A stretch of 38,431 nt of DNA from Fervidobacterium thailandense. Its GTDB lineage: Bacteria > Thermotogota > Thermotogae > Thermotogales > Fervidobacteriaceae. The position numbers and the translations under genes were made by a program. The stretch covers positions 1 through 38,431 of the forward strand of contig NZ_LWAF01000016.1 of assembly GCF_001719065.1 (NCBI RefSeq), given 5' to 3'. The notes under the pieces are model-generated. The model did not search any database. It was not told the origin of the DNA and saw only the letters and a list, made by a program, of their open reading frames with translations. This document shows positions 28,158-36,603 of the stretch, piece by piece. Numbering within the stretch: the first letter of the stretch is position 1; every line of letters begins with the position of its first letter.

Positions 28158-29978
28158 TCAGTCCGTCGGCTCGGAAATCTTTGTGAGTTTGGGGGGAAGC
28201 CATGTTAACCAAACCTTGAGACTATCACCTTGGAAGGAAAAATCTTTGACGTACAGCCCATCACCGTGCAACTCGATGGTGAGACCGTTACGCTTCGCGA
28301 ATTCCAGTACTTGCGGCAGGCTGCAACCTTTTAAGTCCTCGATATCTCTTCCTTTATAATTGCTACGCTGCAACAAAGTGGTTTCAGCGTTTGGAGTTTG
28401 GTATTCGCAAATTGTCCGCACCACGTCAGCGAAAAGCGGTGCGGCCACAAGACTACTCAGCTTTTCTTTTTGTGGGCTGTCAACCCAGACAATGATGGAA
28501 TATTGAACATTGGAAATAACCGTGCTTCCAACGAAGATCGCAGTCACATCCTTTTTCCCAGGTTTTTGAGCCGTACCCGTCTTCCCCAGAATTTTCAAAC
28601 CTTCGACTCTGGCCTTTACTCCTGTTCCCCTCTCAACAACATCCACAAGCATTGACTGAACAATACCCACGGTCTTTTCCGAGAAGACCCTTTTACCAAC
28701 GGGCTTCTTACTCTCATCGAGTGTCGGTGTAACGTAAATTCCACCGTTGAACAACGTGTTCAGGGCAGCAAGAAGTTGTATCGGAGTTGTACCAACAGAT
28801 TGTCCTATCGACACGTACGCCCAATCGAGTTTGTACCAATTATCAACAGGCCTGAGCACACCCGCAACTTCACCTGGAAGTTCGATCCCCGTGGGACTTC
28901 CGAATCCCACAGCCGAAAGGATCTCATAAAGTTTTTCTTGCCCGTACTTTTCCACAAGTTTGCGCGCGGTTTCAACCGCAACCGTGTTGCACGAATGCAC
29001 TAAACCGTCGTACAAGGTTATATCTTTGTGCACCTCAATGTCCCTGATGGATATTCTAAGGTTGGGATCCGGCTTGACGTAACCCGGGCAATAGAATCTC
29101 GTGTCAGGTGCGACCTCTCCAAGTTCCAAAGCGGCTGCGAAAACGAGGGGTTTTACCGTGGAACCGGGCTCGAAGTACCCCATATAGAAGGTGGGCCACG
29201 ACTGCGTAGAAAAAGCTACACGCACCTTTCCAGTTTTCGTCTCCATAACGATGACGCCAACTTCGGAGGCTTCCTTTTCCTTTTGATAGTTCAAGGCAAC
29301 GTCGAAGAGTTTTTTTTGAAGCAGGCTATCTATGGTAATTTGGACATTCTTTCCGTTTTGAGGAGGTACTTCTATCTTCTGGAACCTTCCACCAATGAAT
29401 CCGGAATAACTAACGGATGCTATTCCATCCCTTATAGGTCTCAGGAGCTTATCAAAGTACGCCTCGACACCGGTTATTCCCGTTCGCGATTCGGCTTTTC
29501 CAATAATGAAGTTCATCCCGGCACTCGAGAGCGAGATCCTTTTCTCCTCCGGTTCTATGCTGACAAACCTCATGTATTGGACCGGAATCTTCTTTATAAT
29601 TTCCTCTCTATTCGAGAACGTTCCAAGCTTCAAGAAACGCACAGAATCGAGGTCTTCCAGCTTTTCAACAACATTGAAGTTCCCGATCAACCTGAGAAAA
29701 TCCGGATCCTTTTTATAAGCGTTTCCGGAAACGGACTTTAAAAATTCAACATCCAGGTAAGCTGCGTAAACAACCTCACTTGTTGCGATCAATCTGCCTT
29801 TGCTGTCGTAAATATTACCACGCAACGCGATCTGCTTCGTTGTGATGGCGTACTTGTGATCTCGGATGTTGTGCCAAATCTTGAAAGTAAACATCCCCAC
29901 CAAAAGTATGAGGACGAAGATCACCAGGAAGACCCTTCGACCGTCCAAATATCCAGTTCCAAAGCCCAAACCTCTCAT
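28158..29978 (-). CDS. ftsI: Class B penicillin-binding protein / FtsI-type transpeptidase with PASTA domain
   Basis: The 606-residue protein has an N-terminal membrane anchor (VFLVIFVLILLVGMF, about 16-30), a dimerisation domain with RGNIYDSKGRLIA (53-65), and the transpeptidase domain with SxxK active site STVK (Ser273), SCN (329-331) and KTGT (466-469). A C-terminal PASTA-like module (about 545-600, GCSLPQVLEFAKRNGLTI) may bind peptidoglycan. It cross-links septal peptidoglycan during division. The ATG at 29978 is preceded by GGGGATTGAAGG. It follows the ftsL-like gene by 27 bases and rsmH beyond, the standard order of the division cluster, which favours FtsI over an elongation PBP2. Confidence 0.9.
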   Translation of the reverse strand: MRGLGFGTGYLDGRRVFLVIFVLILLVGMFTFKIWHNIRDHKYAITTKQIALRGNIYDSKGRLIATSEVVYAAYLDVEFLKSVSGNAYKKDPDFLRLIGNFNVVEKLEDLDSVRFLKLGTFSNREEIIKKIPVQYMRFVSIEPEEKRISLSSAGMNFIIGKAESRTGITGVEAYFDKLLRPIRDGIASVSYSGFIGGRFQKIEVPPQNGKNVQITIDSLLQKKLFDVALNYQKEKEASEVGVIVMETKTGKVRVAFSTQSWPTFYMGYFEPGSTVKPLVFAAALELGEVAPDTRFYCPGYVKPDPNLRISIRDIEVHKDITLYDGLVHSCNTVAVETARKLVEKYGQEKLYEILSAVGFGSPTGIELPGEVAGVLRPVDNWYKLDWAYVSIGQSVGTTPIQLLAALNTLFNGGIYVTPTLDESKKPVGKRVFSEKTVGIVQSMLVDVVERGTGVKARVEGLKILGKTGTAQKPGKKDVTAIFVGSTVISNVQYSIIVWVDSPQKEKLSSLVAAPLFADVVRTICEYQTPNAETTLLQRSNYKGRDIEDLKGCSLPQVLEFAKRNGLTIELHGDGLYVKDFSFQGDSLKVWLTWLPPKLTKISEPTD

Positions 29979-30005
29979 CCTTCAATCCCCATCAAATGCG
30001 AGTTT

Positions 30006-30266
30006 TTAGTTAACTAAATCCCTGCCAACCGTGAGCTTAACTATTTTTTGATTTAGCACTTCACTCTGTTCCTTCAGAACTTCAAGACTTCTACGCATTT
30101 CCAAAACCGCGCTTTCAAGTTTTGCCGCCTTTGCCGATAGGAAGATACTCGCAAAAGTTAAAAGTCCAAGCAGTGCCACGGGAATCAAGTAAGCAAGAAA
30201 CCCAAAGCTCCGCTCCTGCTGTCGTTCAACAACCGCTTCTCTCGGCTTCACTCTCGCCAACGTCAT
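30006..30266 (-). CDS. ftsL: FtsL-like cell-division protein
   Basis: The 86-residue protein has a short basic cytoplasmic tail, one membrane helix (about 25-44, LAYLIPVALLGLLTFASIFL) and a coiled-coil segment (AAKLESAVLEMRRSLEVL, EQSEVLNQKIVKL). This is the bitopic design of FtsL/DivIC proteins that hold the septal synthase FtsW-FtsI. Sequence identity in the family is always low, so the call leans on its place between rsmH and ftsI. GGAGGAGG lies ahead of the ATG. Confidence 0.75.
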   Translation of the reverse strand: MTLARVKPREAVVERQQERSFGFLAYLIPVALLGLLTFASIFLSAKAAKLESAVLEMRRSLEVLKEQSEVLNQKIVKLTVGRDLVN

Positions 30267-30425
30267 AACTATCCTCCTCCGCTTCGCTGGTTTTAAGTTT
30301 TAAAGAAATCGAGCACGCTACCTCCGCTTCACTAAAAACTTCCGGGAAAATGACCAGAGATGCCGTACACTCCGCTCTGAAGGGAACCTCGGATTTTAAC
30401 CCCCCAAACGAATAAAAAACCACAA
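30267..30425 (-). other. Gap between rsmH and the ftsL-like gene
   Basis: A 159-base gap is unusual inside a tight division cluster. One minus-strand frame (30226-30423, 65 codons, GTG start two bases after the rsmH stop) crosses it and overlaps ftsL by 41 bases. Its product is Ser/Glu-rich with two GAA-GCG-GAG codon repeats and resembles no protein I know. Repeats of AGCGGAG occur here and at the rsmH ribosome site. I see no promoter or terminator. Confidence 0.4.
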
Positions 30426-31385
<960 letters not shown>

Positions 31386-31448
31386 CTAATCCTCGAAGAA
31401 CACCATACAATGCTTTATTCATGCTGATTTTTAGCGCTTCAAAAAGAG

Positions 31449-31462
31449 TATACTTAAGTATA
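31449..31462. repeat. Perfect 14-bp palindrome TATACTTAAGTATA
   Basis: The sequence is identical on both strands and lies between the arcC terminator and the rsmH promoter. With the preceding G it reads GTATACTTAAG, nearly the same as the half-sites at 34407 (GTATACTTTAG) and, reversed, 34432 (GTATACTCAAG). It could be an operator for a dimeric regulator. The rest of the 31311-31486 interval is AT-rich and shows no gene. Confidence 0.45.
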
Positions 31463-31481
31463 ATAAAAATTCACAAAGAAC

Positions 31482-31508
31482 AAAAAATCGGAGGGATTCC
31501 CCTCCGAT
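31482..31508 (-). terminator. Rho-independent terminator after carbamate kinase
   Basis: On the minus strand ATCGGAGGG pairs with CCCTCCGAT (9 bp, four-base loop, plus positions 31487-31508), followed by TTTTTTG. It lies 50 bases past the arcC stop and closes the dppA-ptb-arcC transcript. Confidence 0.9.
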
Positions 31509-31558
31509 CACCAATATTGTTCTCCTATGCGCTTTCCTGATTTGCGTTTTCGAGAACA

Positions 31559-32494
31559 TCACGGAACGATACGCGTACCTGTTTCTCCTCTTAGAGCCTT
31601 ATCGAGTACAGCCATGTCGGTAATGAGGCATTCACGTCCCGTGGCGGAGACAAAATCTATAGCAGCCTCTATCTTTGGCCCCATACTACCTGAGGGGAAC
31701 TGCCCTTCCGCCAAATACTTCTTCGCCTCTTCAACGGTCAATCTATCGAGTTCTATTTGATCGGGTTTCTTGTAGTTCAGGCACACTTTCTCCACACCTG
31801 TAAGAATTATCAGGATGTCTGCATTGATCTCTTTTGCCAGGAGCGCACTGGCCCTATCCTTGTCGATAACAGCCTCCACACCGCGCAGAAAACCGTTTTC
31901 CTCCACAACAGGGATACCACCACCACCAGCTGCAATGACGATGACATCCTGTTCAACGAGCATCTTTATCACGTCTTTCTCAACAATATCGAGTGGTTGA
32001 GGTGATGGTACAACCCTTCGCCAGCCTCTGCCGGCGTCCTCTTTCATAATCCACCCTTTCTCAGCGGCAAGCTTTTCCGCTTCTTCTTTCGAATAGAACG
32101 GTCCAACCGGTTTCGAGGGTTTCGAGAAGCCCGGGTCGTCCTTAGAAACAATAATCTGCGTAATTAGTGCCACAACTTCGCGATTGATGCCTTTCTTTTT
32201 GAGCTCATTTCGCAAAGTTAGTGAGATCATGTACCCTAAGCTTCCCTGCGTCTGAGCATCGTTGACATCGAGTGGGAACGGGGGAATCACGTGCTTGGCA
32301 AGATCCTGCTGCACGAGGATGTTCCCAACCTGCGGACCGTTACCGTGTGTAATGACGATGTCGTATTCTTCAAGCATCGTTGCCAAGTAGTTCGCAGTTT
32401 CCGAAAGGTTGCGGATCATGTTTTCAGCCGTTGGTTCCTCACCGGGCCTGTTCACCGCATTACCACCGATTGCAACAACGGCAAGTTTTTTCAT
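31559..32494 (-). CDS. arcC: Carbamate kinase
   Basis: The 311-residue protein has the amino-acid-kinase fold with carbamate kinase hallmarks: VVAIGGNAV at the N-terminus, VITHGNGPQVGN, the GSLGYMI region, IAAGGGGIPVV and VIDKDRASALLA, and the C-terminal GSMGPKIEAA. It makes ATP from carbamoyl phosphate and ADP, giving carbamate. GGAAGGAGG precedes the ATG. No arginine deiminase or ornithine carbamoyltransferase gene lies nearby. Instead the gene follows phosphate butyryltransferase by 51 bases, the place where butyrate kinase normally stands, so its physiological partner is open. Confidence 0.95.
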   Translation of the reverse strand: MKKLAVVAIGGNAVNRPGEEPTAENMIRNLSETANYLATMLEEYDIVITHGNGPQVGNILVQQDLAKHVIPPFPLDVNDAQTQGSLGYMISLTLRNELKKKGINREVVALITQIIVSKDDPGFSKPSKPVGPFYSKEEAEKLAAEKGWIMKEDAGRGWRRVVPSPQPLDIVEKDVIKMLVEQDVIVIAAGGGGIPVVEENGFLRGVEAVIDKDRASALLAKEINADILIILTGVEKVCLNYKKPDQIELDRLTVEEAKKYLAEGQFPSGSMGPKIEAAIDFVSATGRECLITDMAVLDKALRGETGTRIVP

Positions 32495-32545
32495 CTTAAT
32501 CCTCCTTCCTAAAGTCTGGCTTGTAAAGATTTTCAGCTTGCTTTT

Positions 32546-33427
32546 TCACGCTAAGGCCATCGCTAAGGCAATTGATGCGAACTTAGAATCGCTCGTGTCG
32601 GCTCTCGATATCACGATCACCGGTGCACGTGCTCCCGCGATCACACCGGCGATTCGCCCGTTTGCAAAGTACACGGCTGATTTACCAAGGAAGTTGCCGC
32701 TGTGAATATCCGGTACTACCAGAATATCGGCATGACCGGCCACTTCTCCCCTAACTCCCTTAACTTCCGCCGCGTAGATACTCAACGCGTTGTCAATCCC
32801 AAGTGGCCCGTCAATTTTACAGCCCTTAATCTGTCCTCTCTCGCTCATCTTCGCCAGGATAGCTGCCTCGAGAGTTTCTGGCATGTCGGGATTGACAGTC
32901 TCAACCGCGGCAATCAGTGCAACTTTGGGCATCTCGTACCCAAGCTTACGGGCAACTCCGACCGCGTTCTCGATGATCTGGACTTTCTGCTCGAGTGTGG
33001 GCCTGATGACCATTCCCCCGTCGGTGATAAATATCAACCTGTTAACGCCAGGCACCTCGACCACGGCCACGTGCGACAGAAGGCGTTCCGTTCTCAACCC
33101 GTACTCTTTGTCAAGTACCGCCTTGAGGAGTGTTGACGTTTTAACCAAGCCCTTCATAACGATGTGGGCCTTGCCCTCATTCACGGCCTTGACCGCCATT
33201 TTCGATGCTTCCTCTTCCGTCTCGCAATCGACTATCGGGTACTCGCATCCAAGTTCTTCAAGGTTCTTCTCCACAACTGCCTTCTTTCCAAAGAGGATCG
33301 CAGAGACACCGAGTTCCCGGGCTTCGTAAACGGCCTTCAATGCTTCCTTGTCCTCCGCTCCAGCTATGGCGATGACTTTCGATTTGCCTCGCGCCAGTTC
33401 GATAATCTCGTTCATACTTCTGAGCAT
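32546..33427 (-). CDS. ptb: Phosphate butyryltransferase / phosphate acyltransferase
   Basis: The 293-residue protein resembles the Ptb/Pta catalytic domain: VIAIAGAEDKEALKAV, HIVMKGLVKTSTLLKAVL (as GLVKTSTLLKAVL), FITDGGMVIRPTLEQK, LIAAVETVNPDMPET and the closing IHSGNFLGKS and ARAPVIVISRAD-S motifs. It transfers an acyl group between CoA and phosphate, yielding an acyl phosphate usable for ATP synthesis. Length and lack of an N-terminal domain fit phosphate butyryltransferase better than long Pta forms, but chain-length preference cannot be read from sequence. GGAGGTG lies ahead of ATG 33427. Its neighbours are a D-aminopeptidase upstream and carbamate kinase downstream. Confidence 0.88.
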   Translation of the reverse strand: MLRSMNEIIELARGKSKVIAIAGAEDKEALKAVYEARELGVSAILFGKKAVVEKNLEELGCEYPIVDCETEEEASKMAVKAVNEGKAHIVMKGLVKTSTLLKAVLDKEYGLRTERLLSHVAVVEVPGVNRLIFITDGGMVIRPTLEQKVQIIENAVGVARKLGYEMPKVALIAAVETVNPDMPETLEAAILAKMSERGQIKGCKIDGPLGIDNALSIYAAEVKGVRGEVAGHADILVVPDIHSGNFLGKSAVYFANGRIAGVIAGARAPVIVISRADTSDSKFASIALAMALA

Positions 33428-33482
33428 ACGAGCACCTCCGAATTCTCAGTACCAACATTCCATTCCGACGTACCGTTTGCAC

Positions 33483-34319
33483 TTACACAAGGTACTTCGC
33501 AGCTGCGCAAATGTAGGTCATGGCCAGCAAGGCCTCGAAAACCACGGCGTAGTCCTCGTGAACCAATCGCACCTTACGTCCGTCGATTCGCTCAACCAGC
33601 GGCATCGACGAAACAAGATCCGCTCGGAGTGTGTCCGAGAATTCAACGACAAGTTCCACAGGGGATTGGAACTTGAAGACCTTAAAATCTTCGCGTACAG
33701 AACTTTTCACACGTTCGGCTGCACTTTTTATCTCTTCAAGCAAAACTTTTCGTGGTTTCATCACCGCACTATGACGTCCTATCGATCTTTTCGTTTCCAC
33801 GTACACGGCATCGGGTAGGTACACCTTGGTTTGAGCCACAACTTTATCGTCCCCCACCAGCATCGCAACTGGAACGTTGAAAATTCCAGCGTATCCGGCG
33901 TTGATAAGTGCTTCGTTCATGTGGATACCGTTTATCCAGATATTGTGGATCGACGAACTTGAGTACGTGTGGTCCATGTTCGATTCGAGCGTTCCAACGG
34001 CTCCGTGGTAACCAAAAAAGATCACCGCGTCAAACGTCGCGTCTATGCCGTACATCATGTAATACTTTCTTACTCCACCAGTTACAAGCGACACGTTCGG
34101 AAACTCATCCGTTATCTCCCACGGTATGTTGTCTCCGGATGCGTGAGAATCAACAAGAAAGACTTCGACGTTTCCAAGCCCTTCGAGCAACGCCTTGAGC
34201 TGGTTAACGGCGTAGGTTCTCTTGAAATCCGGGCTTTTCTTATCCACATCCGACCAAGATGTGACACCCGCAAGTCCTTCGAAATCGAAGGAAACAAAGA
34301 TCTTTTTCATCATCTTCAT
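33483..34319 (-). CDS. M55-family D-aminopeptidase (DppA-like)
   Basis: The 278-residue protein carries the M55 metal ligands: FVSFDFEGLAGV (Asp12, Glu14), LVDSHASGDN, FFGYHGAVG and the GIHMNEALINAGYAG glutamate segment. DppA of Bacillus subtilis is a zinc D-aminopeptidase forming a decamer and releasing D-Ala from peptides. Thermophile relatives may act on other peptides. The start is uncertain: ATG 34319 has AGGGG five bases upstream, ATG 34313 and GTG 34325 are alternatives. It is the first gene of the unit with ptb and arcC, suggesting peptide or peptidoglycan-fragment breakdown feeding fermentation. It is divergent from dnaA. Confidence 0.88.
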   Translation of the reverse strand: MKMMKKIFVSFDFEGLAGVTSWSDVDKKSPDFKRTYAVNQLKALLEGLGNVEVFLVDSHASGDNIPWEITDEFPNVSLVTGGVRKYYMMYGIDATFDAVIFFGYHGAVGTLESNMDHTYSSSSIHNIWINGIHMNEALINAGYAGIFNVPVAMLVGDDKVVAQTKVYLPDAVYVETKRSIGRHSAVMKPRKVLLEEIKSAAERVKSSVREDFKVFKFQSPVELVVEFSDTLRADLVSSMPLVERIDGRKVRLVHEDYAVVFEALLAMTYICAAAKYLV

Positions 34320-34362
34320 CAACACCCCTGAACCCTTGAAGACGCGTTTTCAATCACCATTT

Positions 34363-34391
34363 ATTATATACGTTTCACGACACAAATTGAA
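34363..34391 (-). promoter_or_regulatory. Candidate promoter of the dppA-ptb-arcC unit
   Basis: On the minus strand TTCAAT (34386-34391), a 17-base spacer and TATAAT (34363-34368) lie about 45 bases upstream of the gene. The -10 is perfect, the -35 weaker. Confidence 0.6.
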
Positions 34392-34406
34392 GCTTCGATA
34401 AGCCCC

Positions 34407-34432
34407 GTATACTTTAGCATTCTTGAGTATAC
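34407..34432. repeat. Inverted repeat GTATACT-N12-AGTATAC
   Basis: Two exact 7-bp arms (34407-34413 and 34426-34432) lie just upstream of the dppA promoter. Each reads outward as GTATACT followed by TTAG or CAAG. The same half-site occurs at the palindrome 31449-31462. A candidate operator. Confidence 0.45.
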
Positions 34433-34501
34433 ACACGCAAAAACCCCTTCTCATCTACTTTTTCCAGCTGCTCGATGGCACTTTCCGTTAGTTAGATTTT
34501 A

Positions 34502-34520
34502 AGTACTCACGTTGAGTACT
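34502..34520. repeat. Inverted repeat AGTACTCA-CGT-TGAGTACT
   Basis: This is a perfect 8-bp inverted repeat with a three-base centre, in the dppA-dnaA divergent gap. It shares TTGAGTA with the right arm of the 34407 repeat. No T-tract is adjacent, so a DNA-binding site or mRNA hairpin is more likely than a terminator. Confidence 0.5.
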
Positions 34521-34629
34521 CGAAAAGGTGGAAGACGAAATTGTGCACACATACATCCGAAACTTAACAAAACTTAATACCAAATTTTCTCAGGCCAAAA
34601 ATCATTAATGAGTTAACATAAAATCCCCC
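34521..34629. other. AT-rich part of the dppA-dnaA gap
   Basis: The stretch 34555-34625 is AT-rich, with a direct repeat (AAACTTAAC / AAACTTAAT) and the palindromes TCATTAATGA and GTTAAC. No gene is visible. I find neither TTATCCACA-type nor AAACCTACCACC-type DnaA boxes here, so an origin is not supported despite the position next to dnaA. Confidence 0.45.
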
Positions 34630-34659
34630 TTGATTTTTAACAGTACCCTGTGGGATAAT
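34630..34659 (+). promoter_or_regulatory. Candidate dnaA promoter
   Basis: TTGATT (34630-34635), 18 bases, then GATAAT (34654-34659). It lies 85 bases before the dnaA start, leaving an untranslated leader of about 75 bases. Confidence 0.55.
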
Positions 34660-34743
34660 TTTACAGCGGTGGGGGACACCCAAAATTTAGTACCTCCCAA
34701 TTTGGAATCTTTCCTTAAAATTCTCCATTGCACGAGGTGCGTT

Positions 34744-36081
34744 ATGTCCTCTTACGTGAAGGACAAAATTCTTTCCCTACTAAGGGAAAAGGTCAGCAGA
34801 CAACAGTGGGAACACTGGTTCATAGATTTTTCGGTAAAACGCATCGAAGGTACCCACGTGATTTTCGAAGTGGGTAATTTGTTCATAAAGGGATATTTGG
34901 AGAAGAAGTTTGACAAGATCATTCGCAAAGCCGTTTCAGAAGTGCTTGGTCAGGGGGCGACCTACGAGATAGTTTACGCCGAGATCCTACAAAACGACAT
35001 GACGGTACACGATAACAACCAGGCCCTTGTGAAAAAACGGCCAGTTCTGATAACACCACTGAATCCAAAGTACACGTTCGATAACTTTGTGGTAGACGAG
35101 TTTAACCAGTTCGCTTATAACCTACTTCTGGAGGCCGCTAAAAAACCTGGAACTTACAACCCGATTTTCATCTACAGCGAGGCTGGAATGGGAAAAACCC
35201 ACCTCGTGCAAGCGTTCGGTAATTATCTCTTAACGGAAAACCCGGATCTGAGGTTTGCGTACTTAACAAGCGAGCAATTTATGAACGAACTAATAAACAA
35301 GATAAAGTCGGGAACAGTGGAAGAGTTTAGGGAAAAGTACAGGCGAAAGATTGACGTGCTTGTTATAGACGACATCCAGTTCCTCGCCGGTAAGAAAGGC
35401 ATTCAGATCGAACTTTTCCATACGTTCAACGCCCTCTACGAATCTGGCAAACAGATTATCGTCTGCTCGGACCGTCCCCCTAAGGAGCTGAAAGATTTCC
35501 AGGAGAGAGTTATCTCCCGTTTCCAGATGGGCGTGATTGCGCAGATAAAAACCCCTTCGAAAGAGGCACTGAAAAAGATCGCGTTCAAAGTTGTCGAAGA
35601 CGAGAAGGTGAAGATTCCTCCTGAGATAATTAATTTCATCGCGACCCACATTAAAGGGAGCATCAGGGTGCTGAAGGGAGCCATAGTAAAGGTAATAGCT
35701 TACAAGAGCATGTACGACTATGTGGATCTTGAAATTGTGAAGAACCTTTTGAGGGACAACCTCGAAATGGAAAACCATAATCATGCTCCCGATGTTATCG
35801 AGCTGATAGCCAAACAATTCGGAGTTTCTAAAGAGGATCTCCTATCATCTAAAAAAGACAGAAAGACTTCGTTGGCTCGTCAGATCAGTATGTACGTGCT
35901 GAACAAAAAGTACGAACTTTCAGTCAGGAAGATCGCGGAGATGTTCGGAAAAACGCATCCGGCGGTTGTAAGTGCGATTAAAAACGTTGAAGAGATGATC
36001 AAAACGGACAAATTTTTGGCAAATTTAGTCAGATTAGCTTTCGAAAGTTCGGATCAACACGCAGGAAAGCTGATGTCTTGA
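34744..36081 (+). CDS. dnaA: Chromosomal replication initiator DnaA
   Basis: The 445-residue protein has the DnaA domains in order: domain I (LLREKVSRQQWEHWFIDF), a short linker, the AAA+ domain with NPIFIYSEAGMGKTHLVQAF (Walker A GMGKTH), Walker B VLVIDDIQFLAGK, the SDRPPKEL sensor and the arginine finger region ERVISRFQMG. The C-terminal DNA-binding domain has LARQISMYVLNKKYELS and the signature FGKTHPAVVSAIKNVEE. The signature reads GKTHPAV where many bacteria have GRDHTTV, a feature likely tied to a non-standard DnaA box. ATG 34744 has GAGGTG upstream and gives the normal N-terminus. dnaN, often next, is not here; ferredoxin follows. Confidence 0.96.
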   Translation: MSSYVKDKILSLLREKVSRQQWEHWFIDFSVKRIEGTHVIFEVGNLFIKGYLEKKFDKIIRKAVSEVLGQGATYEIVYAEILQNDMTVHDNNQALVKKRPVLITPLNPKYTFDNFVVDEFNQFAYNLLLEAAKKPGTYNPIFIYSEAGMGKTHLVQAFGNYLLTENPDLRFAYLTSEQFMNELINKIKSGTVEEFREKYRRKIDVLVIDDIQFLAGKKGIQIELFHTFNALYESGKQIIVCSDRPPKELKDFQERVISRFQMGVIAQIKTPSKEALKKIAFKVVEDEKVKIPPEIINFIATHIKGSIRVLKGAIVKVIAYKSMYDYVDLEIVKNLLRDNLEMENHNHAPDVIELIAKQFGVSKEDLLSSKKDRKTSLARQISMYVLNKKYELSVRKIAEMFGKTHPAVVSAIKNVEEMIKTDKFLANLVRLAFESSDQHAGKLMS

Positions 36082-36110
36082 AGATGTCTTATTAAAAGAG
36101 TTGTCAGAGT

Positions 36111-36139
36111 TTGCAAAAAAATATCCATCGTGGTATAAT
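36111..36139 (+). promoter_or_regulatory. Ferredoxin promoter
   Basis: TTGCAA (36111-36116), a 17-base spacer and a perfect TATAAT (36134-36139) with TG ahead of it. It lies 35 bases before the ferredoxin start, giving that gene strong independent expression. Confidence 0.75.
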
Positions 36140-36170
36140 CCTGATGAGGCCGGAGAAAGGGAGGTGCTAA

Positions 36171-36353
<183 letters not shown>

Positions 36354-36374
36354 GAGTGGGGACAGCGGCACGCT

Positions 36375-36399
36375 GGGGGGGTTTTTCCCCCCGTTTTTC
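36375..36399 (+). terminator. Rho-independent terminator after ferredoxin
   Basis: A run of seven G, five T and six C residues forms a GC-only stem of six base pairs, followed by GTTTTTCTTT. It lies 22 bases after the ferredoxin stop. Confidence 0.9.
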
Positions 36400-36484
36400 T
36401 TTATGTAAAACGGCAAAGTTGGAGAATGCAAACGCTAAACTGGTAACGCAATTGTTTTTCGCTGAAAAGCAAAGTTATTCGTCT

Positions 36485-36514
36485 TTGGCAAGAATGTATG
36501 TGCTATAATATAAT
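36485..36514 (+). promoter_or_regulatory. Promoter of the large membrane protein gene
   Basis: TTGGCA (36485-36490), 18 bases, then TATAAT (36509-36514). A second overlapping TATAAT begins five bases earlier with TG ahead of it. It lies about 90 bases before the start codon. The rest of the 36400-36603 interval shows no gene. Confidence 0.65.
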
Positions 36515-36603
36515 TGTTCAGCGCCGAATTCAAAACTTTTTCAACGGTCGTTCGGTAATCGCTTAGAACTACCATAAAACGGAGAAAGGGAAGGTGTGAG
36601 ACG

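Noticed and set aside
30226-30423. 65-codon minus-strand frame between rsmH and the ftsL-like gene
   Set aside because: Ser/Glu-rich product without recognisable features, GTG start and a 41-base overlap with ftsL; more likely chance, though translational coupling cannot be excluded.
34521-34629. Chromosomal origin next to dnaA
   Set aside because: AT-rich DNA is present, but no repeated DnaA-type boxes are visible and dnaN is not adjacent.
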